From: Emticicia agri
GTDB lineage: Bacteria > Bacteroidota > Bacteroidia > Cytophagales > Spirosomataceae
Length of the DNA: 64,000 bases
Assembly (NCBI RefSeq): GCF_004168285.1
Contig: NZ_SEWF01000021.1
Location: 1-64,000 of the forward strand
Direction of reading: 5' to 3'
Shown here piece by piece: positions 46,756 through 54,232 of the stretch. Each line of letters begins with the position of its first letter. The first letter of the stretch is position 1. Made by a program: the position numbers and the translations under genes. The notes under the pieces are model-generated. The model was not told the origin of the DNA, did not search any database, and saw only the letters and a list, made by a program, of their open reading frames with translations.

Positions 46756-47403
46756 ATGGACTTCGACCCAAGCAATAGAATTGTTCAGTTATGTGCTGAA
46801 GGTATGAATGCAGAATTTGAGGGCAGGTTAGAAGCGTCTGAAAAGCTATTCAAACAGGCATGGGAATCGGCATCTGATAATTTTGAGGCTTTTATCGCTG
46901 CACATTATATAGCCCGGAGACAAAATTCTTTAACAGATAAGCTAACATGGAATTTAGAATCGTTTGAGTTGGCAAAAAAAGTTGAAGGAGATGCGATGCA
47001 GAAATATTTCCCATCGCTTTGCTTGAACGTCGGCAAATCTTACGAAGACCTTGGACAAAATCAGGAAGCCATTCAATATTATCAATTAGGGGCTGACTAT
47101 GCAGATGCTCTTTCAACTAACCCTTACGGAAATATGATAAAGTCTGGAATTACCGAGGGTTTGAAAAGAATGAATGCTTTAGAAAACCAAAATCCCGTTT
47201 TAGATTCATTAATTGATAAATGGTGTGAGAGAAAAGAATTAAAACCTTTATCTTTTATTCTACCTGCTTATGTAAGCAATGCAGGAACGCCATTAGATAA
47301 AGGTAAAATCATAAGTGCGTTAAGCTACCTGAGTGCCGCTAAATGTTTAAATGAAGAAGATCAGAAAATATTAGAAGAATTGATTATCAGTTTTCAGCAT
47401 TAG
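46756..47403 (+). CDS. Small TPR-like protein coupled to maltose phosphorylase
   Basis: A 215-residue helical protein with no signal peptide. Residues about 10-130 contain helix pairs of TPR type (EGRLEASEKLFKQAWESA, LCLNVGKSYEDLGQNQEAI). The C-terminal part, with PLSFILPAYVSNAGTPLDKG, is not repeat-like and I do not recognise it. Databases sometimes call such proteins rRNA adenine methyltransferases, but no methyltransferase motif is visible. The ATG follows the phosphorylase stop by a single base, so the two are made together. A role in the maltose pathway or as a general helper is possible but unproven. Confidence 0.75.
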   Translation: MDFDPSNRIVQLCAEGMNAEFEGRLEASEKLFKQAWESASDNFEAFIAAHYIARRQNSLTDKLTWNLESFELAKKVEGDAMQKYFPSLCLNVGKSYEDLGQNQEAIQYYQLGADYADALSTNPYGNMIKSGITEGLKRMNALENQNPVLDSLIDKWCERKELKPLSFILPAYVSNAGTPLDKGKIISALSYLSAAKCLNEEDQKILEELIISFQH

Positions 47404-47415
47404 AAAATACTATAT

Positions 47416-47454
47416 AAAAAAATGGCTCTTAATCCCTTTAAGAGCCATTTTTTT
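47416..47454. terminator. Bidirectional terminator ending the maltose operon
   Basis: A perfect 17-bp stem (47416-47432 with 47438-47454) has loop TCCCT and runs of A and T in the arms. Confidence 0.95.
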
Positions 47455-47474
47455 ATATAAAGATTATTATCGAT

Positions 47475-48200
47475 CTAATTCACCACAGGTCTTTTCATCA
47501 TTCTGAATGCCCTCCTGAAACCACCAACCAAAGCCCAGATACCCAGACCCAAAAGGGCTAATCCCCCTATGACGCCCAAAGCTACTGAACCTGAAGCGCC
47601 TCCGCATTGGATACCGCAAACTAATACTACAATGCCAAGGCCAAGCAAAATTATACCAAGTATGATTAATAAAACTTTAGCAGATTGGTCAGCTTTTGGC
47701 CGAAGCAAAGTTGATTTTTTTATTTTGGCAATGGCATTTTTAAAATAATTCTTGAAAACTGTTTTGGTAGTGAGCATGGAACTTTCTGACTCCCCTACAG
47801 TTGTGTTGGTAAGGGTAACTGCCAGAATCGAAAAAGGATAACTATAAGTGGGTTTAATTCCCATTTCAGCAATACGCACATGCTCATAATAGGCTGCTGT
47901 CTGATTACCAATGAATCCCCATAAGCCTGCGGCAGACAAGCAAGCCACTAATTGCATTACTTTTAATCTATAATAATACTTATGGATTAGTTCTTTGGCA
48001 TTGAAAGGGTAAACCACACAAATACCAATATTAATAATAAACATAGCCAACAAAAATGCAATAGAAAGTGAAGTACCCTCAAAAAACATTTCGGCTCCCA
48101 GTACGAAAGCCATGCGGCATTGAATGTAAAATAAAACAGGAAGAATAATGAAACGAACGAGCGTGGGGTGCTTCCCTGCCCACTTGGTAAGTGTAAACAT
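47475..48200 (-). CDS. Membrane protein of unknown function
   Basis: Not recognised. A 241-residue protein with about five hydrophobic segments (about 17-37, 42-65, 80-100, 176-198, 204-226). A hydrophilic middle of about 70 residues contains TNTTVGESESSMLTTKTVFK. The last two segments are Gly/Leu/Val-rich with a CGIQCGGASGS turn between them, and the C-terminus is basic (RRAFRMMKRP). The start at 48200 has a Thr/Lys leader and no cleavable signal. It is a single gene that ends at the terminator shared with the maltose operon. Confidence 0.65.
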   Translation of the reverse strand: MFTLTKWAGKHPTLVRFIILPVLFYIQCRMAFVLGAEMFFEGTSLSIAFLLAMFIINIGICVVYPFNAKELIHKYYYRLKVMQLVACLSAAGLWGFIGNQTAAYYEHVRIAEMGIKPTYSYPFSILAVTLTNTTVGESESSMLTTKTVFKNYFKNAIAKIKKSTLLRPKADQSAKVLLIILGIILLGLGIVVLVCGIQCGGASGSVALGVIGGLALLGLGIWALVGGFRRAFRMMKRPVVN

Positions 48201-48292
48201 AGTCGTATGGATTTTTGAGTGAATTTAATTTTTCTCAAAATTATAAGAACTATTTATACATTTCCAAGTTTTTTCTATATTTTATTTATTTT

Positions 48293-48847
48293 TCAGTACT
48301 CATCATCAAAACCTTCACTGAAATAACGGCTACTTCTCATGTCTTCCTCATCATCAAACTTGCTGCTTTTAGGTGCCATTTTCTTCAGAATTCCAATCTG
48401 TCCGTTATGGTAAAGGTCATGATTGATAATACCATGCAGAAGCGTATAGAAATCATATTCACTACCCGGAACTATTTCAGCCAGAAAATCATCAGTTTTG
48501 TCTTCAAGGCTGCTCATCAGTTCATCATGGCTCAGGGTAAGTTCCATCTGAAGGGTTTCCCACTCAAACTCATCAATTTCCTTTAAATTCCCCCAGTTCT
48601 GTTTTTCCGTTTTAATATCAAAATCAGCTTCTCCCTGAATTTTCTTTAAAGCAAAAATTCTCCAGGTCGTCATGTGGTAAACTAATTCAGCAATAGTATG
48701 AATTCCTTTCTGACGGTTTCCGGCAGTTTTAGGCTTTATATCTTTGACATTCTCCAATACCGATGGGCCATGCCATGAACCGCCATGAAAAGCGGCATTC
48801 AATAAAGTTTTAATTCTGTCTATTTCTTTAGTTTGTAGTTCTTCCAT
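48293..48847 (-). CDS. DinB-fold protein, first of two paralogues
   Basis: A 184-residue four-helix protein of the DinB/YfiT type. Metal-binding histidines are placed as in the family: the first in LVYHMTTWRIFAL and the last pair in GIINHDLYHNGQIGIL. The shared GGSWHGPSVLENV block is also found in the next gene. Members include thiol transferases and stress proteins, but most are uncharacterised. It has an acidic C-terminal extension (SSKFDDEEDMRSS) that its neighbour lacks. It lies 45 bases after the paralogue on the same strand. Confidence 0.85.
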   Translation of the reverse strand: MEELQTKEIDRIKTLLNAAFHGGSWHGPSVLENVKDIKPKTAGNRQKGIHTIAELVYHMTTWRIFALKKIQGEADFDIKTEKQNWGNLKEIDEFEWETLQMELTLSHDELMSSLEDKTDDFLAEIVPGSEYDFYTLLHGIINHDLYHNGQIGILKKMAPKSSKFDDEEDMRSSRYFSEGFDDEY

Positions 48848-48892
48848 TATATTTTAAATCTAATTCTATTGCTAACGTTTAAATATGCCTTA

Positions 48893-49357
48893 TTATTCCC
48901 ATAAAACCCAAATCATACCTAAATGATAGGTATCATGCTGAATTAATCCTGTTAATAATTTATAATAATTGTAGTCCTGACCCGGTACTAATTTAACCAG
49001 TAATTCATCGTCAAAATTTTCTAATTTTAACAGTAATTCTTCCTGATTCTTCTTTAACTGACTGACAAGATTCGGCCAGTTGGCTTGTGTAATGTCCTCC
49101 TCGGTTCCGTAATTTTCTTCTTCACTTACTAAATCAAAACGTATGTTTCCATTCAGTTTTTCTAAAACAAATTTTCTCCAGATACCAAGGTGGAAAATTA
49201 TCTGACAAATTGTGTATTTAGAGTATTCTTTTCTGGTATCAACTACATCTATAGACATTGAGTTGATAAATTCCATTACAGCAGGGCCATGCCAGGCATC
49301 TCCTCTAAAAACAGTGTCAAGGTTATCAATAATTTTGTCAAGCTCATTACGATTCAT
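48893..49357 (-). CDS. DinB-fold protein, second of two paralogues
   Basis: A 154-residue relative of the downstream gene. It has DAWHGPAVMEFI, IFHLGIWRKFVL and GLIQHDTYHLGMIWVL, giving the three histidines of the DinB metal site in the same order. Identity with its neighbour is modest, so the duplication is old. It lacks the acidic tail. It is co-directional with the other copy and probably co-transcribed. Confidence 0.82.
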   Translation of the reverse strand: MNRNELDKIIDNLDTVFRGDAWHGPAVMEFINSMSIDVVDTRKEYSKYTICQIIFHLGIWRKFVLEKLNGNIRFDLVSEEENYGTEEDITQANWPNLVSQLKKNQEELLLKLENFDDELLVKLVPGQDYNYYKLLTGLIQHDTYHLGMIWVLWE

Positions 49358-49499
49358 GCGTACCTCTCTTAATTTTCGCCAAAAATAACATTAAAATTCC
49401 GGACTGCAAATTTACCATAAGCGGAATGCCGTTCAAAGAAAGGATTTGAATACTTTACAGCAAAAAATATTCCTGAAATTTATTGAGTAGCCCTATTTT

Positions 49500-50273
49500 T
49501 TAACGATTCTGCCAGACAGCCTTCCTTTTTTCTTTAAATGCCACAATACCTTCTTGTGCATCAGATGATTGGCGAACCTCCTGCAAAAGGTTAATCAGAT
49601 ATACGTGTTGCTCATTTTCAGGAATTTCAGACAGATGCTGACAGGCTTCAATGCCTTTTTTAATGGCAAAAGGTGCGCCACTTAAAATTGTATGAATTAA
49701 ATGATGAGTATCTTCTTCAATGGCGTCATCAGTAGAAACCTGACTGACTAAACCTAAATCCAAAGCCTCTCTTGCTGAATATTTTTTACCTAAAATACAC
49801 ATTTCCAATACTTTCCGCTGAGGTATAATTTTTAACAAAGTCGCCATTACCTGAAAAGGGAAAATCCCTCTTTTTACCTCAGGCAAACTAAAATTAGCCT
49901 TTTCTGTCGCTATCACAAATGTACAACCTCCAATCAATAAAAATCCGCCTGCTAATACGTCACCTTTTACTTTTGCTACACATGGTTTCGATAAACTTTT
50001 GAAAGCATCTCCTAAAGTTATTTCTTTCTCCGGCTTAGGCAAATGGTTATTACTACTATCAAGGTCAGGATTCTGAAATACGTTTAAATCCATTCCGGCA
50101 CAAAAAACAGGCCCTTCTGCCTCTATTAATATACACCAGATATTATCCTGCATGTTGGCATAAGCCAAGGCCAGCGCAATCTCCTGTACCATTGTCGGGG
50201 TAAAGGCATTCCGCTTTTCAGGTCTGCTGAGGGTAATAATAAACAGGTTTTCTCTGAGTTCTGTTTTTATCAT
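49500..50273 (-). CDS. Enoyl-CoA hydratase/isomerase family (probable methylglutaconyl-CoA hydratase)
   Basis: A crotonase-fold protein of 257 residues from the ATG complementary to 50271-50273, which gives the usual family start MIKTELRENLFIITLSRPEK. An alternative ATG at 50324 overlaps the HMG-CoA lyase stop (TGATG) and would add 17 residues; coupling favours it, homology favours the shorter form. EGPVFCAGMDLNVF holds the first oxyanion-hole element and KGDVLAGGFLLIGGC the second. SLPEVKRGIFPFQ corresponds to the catalytic Glu region. Next to HMG-CoA lyase and a methylcrotonyl-CoA carboxylase subunit, it probably hydrates 3-methylglutaconyl-CoA in leucine breakdown. Confidence 0.85.
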   Translation of the reverse strand: MIKTELRENLFIITLSRPEKRNAFTPTMVQEIALALAYANMQDNIWCILIEAEGPVFCAGMDLNVFQNPDLDSSNNHLPKPEKEITLGDAFKSLSKPCVAKVKGDVLAGGFLLIGGCTFVIATEKANFSLPEVKRGIFPFQVMATLLKIIPQRKVLEMCILGKKYSAREALDLGLVSQVSTDDAIEEDTHHLIHTILSGAPFAIKKGIEACQHLSEIPENEQHVYLINLLQEVRQSSDAQEGIVAFKEKRKAVWQNR

Positions 50274-50323
50274 TTTCAGCTCAATGGCTGAGAAAAAAGC
50301 AATTGCAGTTTCTGAAAAATACA

Positions 50324-51154
50324 TCAGGCAATGAGGTTTTGAAAAGCAATTTTTAAAGACTCTATTTTATCAGTATCAGCATTTCCTATATAAGATAGAA
50401 TATTTTCGGTTGGCATATTACCTACCAGTTCATCTGCCGCCATCGGGCACCCACCATATCCTGCTATGGCTCCATCAAATCTTCGGCAACCTGCTATGTA
50501 GGCACTTTCTATTTTTTCTTTCCAGGTATCAGGGGTTGTATGCAGATGTGCCCCAAACTCCAGGTCAGGATGTTTTGGTATCAGGTTTTTGAATAAATAA
50601 CCAATATTTTCAGGTGTGGCTACACCAACTGTATCTGACAAAGAAAATATGCTTATTCCGAGTTGTTTCAATTGCTCTATCCAGTCTAAAACAATTTCTG
50701 CATTCCAGGCATCACCATAAGGATTGCCGAAACCCATAGAAAGGTATAATACCAGTTGTTTAGCTGATTTTACACAAATTTCCTGAATCAACTTTACTCT
50801 TTCCAATGATTCGGCTATGGTAGCATTGGTATTTCTTAACTGAAAGGTTTCTGAAACTGAAAAGGGATACCCTAAATAAGTGATTTGAGGATATAGTGCC
50901 GCTTCAATGGCTCCCCTTTCATTAGCAATAATCGCTAAGAGTTTAGTTTTCGTATTAGAGAAGTCCAACCCTTCCACAACGGCTTTCGTATCAGCCATTT
51001 GAGGGATAGCTTTTGGCGAAACGAAGCTACCAAAATCAATCGTGTCAAAAAGATTGCTTGCCAATAAATGGTTAATATAATTAACCTTTTTTTGTGTCGG
51101 AATAAAATCATGAAGCCCCTGAATAGCGTCTCTCGGGCATTCAATTATCTTCAT
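50324..51154 (-). CDS. mvaB: Hydroxymethylglutaryl-CoA lyase
   Basis: A 276-residue TIM-barrel enzyme. It begins IIECPRDAIQGLHDFIPT, with the catalytic Asp, has FGAHLHTTPD with metal-binding His residues, and carries GAIAGYGGCPMAADELVGNMPTE, the signature loop with the active-site Cys. It splits HMG-CoA to acetoacetate and acetyl-CoA, the last step of leucine catabolism. The N-terminal arm reads CPRDA where the commonest form is VPRDG/CPRDG. It lies 26 bases after the acyl-CoA dehydrogenase and overlaps or abuts the hydratase. Confidence 0.93.
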   Translation of the reverse strand: MKIIECPRDAIQGLHDFIPTQKKVNYINHLLASNLFDTIDFGSFVSPKAIPQMADTKAVVEGLDFSNTKTKLLAIIANERGAIEAALYPQITYLGYPFSVSETFQLRNTNATIAESLERVKLIQEICVKSAKQLVLYLSMGFGNPYGDAWNAEIVLDWIEQLKQLGISIFSLSDTVGVATPENIGYLFKNLIPKHPDLEFGAHLHTTPDTWKEKIESAYIAGCRRFDGAIAGYGGCPMAADELVGNMPTENILSYIGNADTDKIESLKIAFQNLIA

Positions 51155-51180
51155 AGCGCTGATTAGTAGCTCCTTCTACT

Positions 51181-52332
51181 TTATTTTCTGGTAATTTCTC
51201 TGGCAATTACCACTTTCTGAATTTCTGAAGTACCCTCTCCTATCGTGCATAGTTTGGCATCTCTATAGTATTTCTCCGCCGGATAATCCTTCGTGTAGCC
51301 ATATCCTCCATGTATCTGAACACCCTCGTTTGCTACTTCAACCGCCGTTTCAGAAGCATATAATTTGGCCATTGCCGACACTTTAGTTACCTTCTTACCA
51401 GTATCTTTTAGAAAACCCGCTTTTCGGGTTAAGAGTTCTGAAGCTTCAATTTTAGTTGCCATATCTGCCAGTTTAAAACTTATTCCCTGAAAATTTATGA
51501 TAGTTTTTCCGAATTGTTCTCTTTCCTGGGCATACTTCAAAGCCGCATCTAAAGCTCCTTTGGCAATACCCAAAGAAAGGGCAGCAATAGAAATACGTCC
51601 TCCGTCCAGAATCTTTAAAGATTGGATAAAACCATCACCTACATTTCCGAGAATATTATCTTTATGTACCCGACAGTTATCAAAGAACAAACACGCCGTT
51701 TCACTGGCACGCATACCCAATTTATTCTCTTTTTTTCCGGCAGAAAAACCCGGTGTATCTTTTTCAATCACAAAAGCAGTCATGCCATGAGAATCTCCTT
51801 TCTCTCCGGTACGGGCAATAACTACTGCCACATTTGAGCTAATGGCATGGGTAATGAAGTTTTTAGACCCATTCAGTACAAAATAATCACCATCTTCTAC
51901 GGCCGTGGTTGCCATTCCTCCCGCATCCGAACCTGTACCTGTTTCGGTCAGTCCCCATGCACCAATCCACTCACCAGAGGCTAATTTGGGTAAGTACTTT
52001 TGTTTTTGCGTTTCGTTGGCAAAAGTCAGGATATGATTAGTACATAATGAATTATGGGCAGCTACAGATAAACCGATTGACCCGCAAACCTGCGAAATTT
52101 CGTCAATGATGGTGATATACTCCTGATAACCCAGACCCGAGCCACCATAGTTTTCGGGTACAAGTACGCCCATAAAGCCAAATTCACCCATTTTATGAAA
52201 GAGGTCAACCGGGAATTTCTGGGTTTCATCCCACTCCATAACATGTGGTCGAATATAGTTTTCGGCAAAGTCTTTGGCACTTTGGCGAATCATTTCAAGC
52301 TCTTCGTCTGTCTCTAATTCAAAAACTGTCAT
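51181..52332 (-). CDS. Acyl-CoA dehydrogenase (probable isovaleryl-CoA type)
   Basis: A 383-residue FAD enzyme. WGLTETGTGSDAGGMAT is the FAD-binding signature, GSKNFITHAI follows, and the C-terminus has CTIGEGTSEIQKVVIAR with a catalytic Glu at 366, the position used in short-chain acyl-CoA dehydrogenases. Isovaleryl-CoA dehydrogenases put the catalytic base elsewhere (in an earlier helix), so by that criterion it could be a butyryl- or general short-chain enzyme. The gene context of leucine catabolism still suggests isovaleryl- or branched-chain acyl-CoA. It heads a three-gene leftward operon and is divergent from the carboxylase gene. Confidence 0.92.
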   Translation of the reverse strand: MTVFELETDEELEMIRQSAKDFAENYIRPHVMEWDETQKFPVDLFHKMGEFGFMGVLVPENYGGSGLGYQEYITIIDEISQVCGSIGLSVAAHNSLCTNHILTFANETQKQKYLPKLASGEWIGAWGLTETGTGSDAGGMATTAVEDGDYFVLNGSKNFITHAISSNVAVVIARTGEKGDSHGMTAFVIEKDTPGFSAGKKENKLGMRASETACLFFDNCRVHKDNILGNVGDGFIQSLKILDGGRISIAALSLGIAKGALDAALKYAQEREQFGKTIINFQGISFKLADMATKIEASELLTRKAGFLKDTGKKVTKVSAMAKLYASETAVEVANEGVQIHGGYGYTKDYPAEKYYRDAKLCTIGEGTSEIQKVVIAREITRK

Positions 52333-52382
52333 ATCTTTATTTGTTGGTTGTTGAGAATTAGTTGCAATACTAATTATTTTTT

Positions 52383-52398
52383 TGACAACTATTTGTCA
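52383..52398. promoter_or_regulatory. 16-base inverted repeat, candidate operator of the leucine catabolism genes
   Basis: TGACAA and TTGTCA flank CTAT in the 141-base gap between the divergent acyl-CoA dehydrogenase and carboxylase genes. To its right TTG at 52413-52415, 23 bases, and TTATTTTG at 52439-52446 could be the carboxylase promoter, with the repeat lying just upstream. Confidence 0.45.
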
Positions 52399-52473
52399 TA
52401 TTTACAGAAAAATTGTTCAATATTAAGAATTAATATCATTATTTTGCCTTACTAACGAAATTAATCAAATATT

Positions 52474-54078
52474 ATGCTAAGTCTGGAATCGCTTATAGAA
52501 GAATTGAATCAAAAGAAAAAACAAATAAAATCAGGTGGAGGTTTAAAAAAAATTCAGGCACATAAAGCCAAGGGCAAAATGACTGCCTGGGAACGCATTG
52601 AGTACCTGATTGATAAAGAATCTGAGTTTGTTGAGTTTGGGGTATTTGCTGGCGAAGGAATGTATGAAGAAGAAGGAGGTTGCCCGAATGGCGGAGTAAT
52701 TTGTGGGATAGGTTATGTGAGTGGAAAAATGTGTGTGATTGTATCAAATGATGCCACCGTAAAGGCCGGAGCTTGGTTTCCGATTACGGCTAAGAAAAAC
52801 CTGAGAGCGCAGGAAATTGCTATGGAAAACCAGTTACCAATCATTTATCTGGTTGACTCTGCCGGTGTTTTTCTACCTATGCAGTCAGAAGTTTTTCCTG
52901 ACAAAGAACATTTCGGACGCATATTCCGGAATAATGCACAGATGTCATCAATGGGGATTCCTCAGGTCGCGGCCATTATGGGCAGTTGCGTGGCAGGTGG
53001 GGCTTATCTTCCTATTATGTCAGACTATGCCTTAATTGTAGAGGGTACCGGGTCTGTTTTTCTGGCAGGGTCTTATCTGGTAAAATCTTCTATCGGCGAA
53101 GAGATAGACAATGAAACATTAGGCGGGGCTACTACGCATTGTGAGATTTCAGGTGTTACTGATAATAAATTTCCGAATGATGCAGCTTGTTTGGATGAAA
53201 TCAGAAATATTTTTGATAAAATGGGGCATAATGTCAAAGCAGGTTTTGACAGAAAACCCTCACTCCCACCCTTAAAAGACCCAGAAGAAATCTATACCAT
53301 TTTACCGACAGATAGAGTAAAACCATATGACATGGTTGAAATTATTGAGCGGATAGTTGACGATTCAGTTTTTGACCAATACAAAAAAGGATACGGCCAA
53401 ACCATTCTCTGCGGTCTAGCAAGAGTTGACGGTTGGGCAGTCGGAATTGTTGCTAATCAGCGTAAAATTGTAAAATCGAAAAAAGGAGAAATGCAAATGG
53501 GTGGCGTTATCTATTCAGATTCTGCCGATAAAGCCGCCCGATTTATTATGAACTGTAATCAGCAGAAAATACCATTGGTATTTTTGCAGGATGTTACTGG
53601 TTTTATGGTAGGTAGTCGTTCGGAACATGGCGGCATCATTAAAGACGGAGCAAAGATGGTGAATGCAATGGCCAATTCGGTAGTACCCAAGTTCACCTTT
53701 ATAGTTGGCAACTCTTATGGTGCCGGAAATTACGCCATGTGTGGCAAAGCTTACGACCCCCGATTGATTTACTCATGGGTAACAGGGCAAATGGCTGTCA
53801 TGAGCGGCGCATCTGCTGCCAAAACGCTCCTCCAGATTCAGGAAGCTGCCTTAAAAGCAAAAGGTGTAGAGATTTCAGAAGAAAAAGAAAAGGAACTCTT
53901 AACTACCATAACCGATAAATACAATTCTCAGTTAAGCCCTTATTATGCTGCCTCGCACTTATGGGTCGATGGTGTAATTGACCCTTTGGAAACCAGAAAA
54001 ATTATTTCAATGGGCATCGAGGCGGCGAATCATGCGCCTATCACCAAAAGATATAACGTCGGAGTCATTCAGACTTAA
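52474..54078 (+). CDS. mccB: Methylcrotonyl-CoA carboxylase beta subunit (carboxyltransferase)
   Basis: A 534-residue carboxyltransferase of the crotonase superfamily. It has AWERIEYLIDKESEFVEFG, GGCPNGGVICGIG, IYLVDSAGVFLPMQSEVFPD, and in the second half FLQDVTGFMVGSRSEHGGIIKDGAKMV and YGAGNYAMCGKAYDPR. The length and the AGVFLPMQ and EHGGI blocks fit methylcrotonyl-CoA carboxylase rather than propionyl- or acetyl-CoA carboxylase. It carboxylates 3-methylcrotonyl-CoA using biotin on the alpha subunit. That alpha subunit (biotin carboxylase/carrier) is not in the window. It is divergent from the rest of the leucine pathway genes. Confidence 0.93.
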   Translation: MLSLESLIEELNQKKKQIKSGGGLKKIQAHKAKGKMTAWERIEYLIDKESEFVEFGVFAGEGMYEEEGGCPNGGVICGIGYVSGKMCVIVSNDATVKAGAWFPITAKKNLRAQEIAMENQLPIIYLVDSAGVFLPMQSEVFPDKEHFGRIFRNNAQMSSMGIPQVAAIMGSCVAGGAYLPIMSDYALIVEGTGSVFLAGSYLVKSSIGEEIDNETLGGATTHCEISGVTDNKFPNDAACLDEIRNIFDKMGHNVKAGFDRKPSLPPLKDPEEIYTILPTDRVKPYDMVEIIERIVDDSVFDQYKKGYGQTILCGLARVDGWAVGIVANQRKIVKSKKGEMQMGGVIYSDSADKAARFIMNCNQQKIPLVFLQDVTGFMVGSRSEHGGIIKDGAKMVNAMANSVVPKFTFIVGNSYGAGNYAMCGKAYDPRLIYSWVTGQMAVMSGASAAKTLLQIQEAALKAKGVEISEEKEKELLTTITDKYNSQLSPYYAASHLWVDGVIDPLETRKIISMGIEAANHAPITKRYNVGVIQT

Positions 54079-54144
54079 TACCATAAGATAAAAACTAATA
54101 CAAAATCTAAAGAATGCTATTTTTTAATAGTAAATTGCAGAAAC

Positions 54145-54187
54145 AATGCTTCCACTAAATAACTATTTTGTAGGAAGCATTTTTTAT
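54145..54187 (+). terminator. Rho-independent terminator after mccB
   Basis: AATGCTTCC at 54145-54153 pairs with GGAAGCATT at 54173-54181, followed by six T residues. Confidence 0.8.
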
Positions 54188-54232
54188 TCCAGAAAGTAGT
54201 ATCATTCATCACTCCCCTTTAACTCATTGTTT

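Noticed and set aside
48215-48586. Plus-strand frame of 123 codons opposite the DinB gene
   Set aside because: Antisense to the conserved DinB gene, with no signal of its own.
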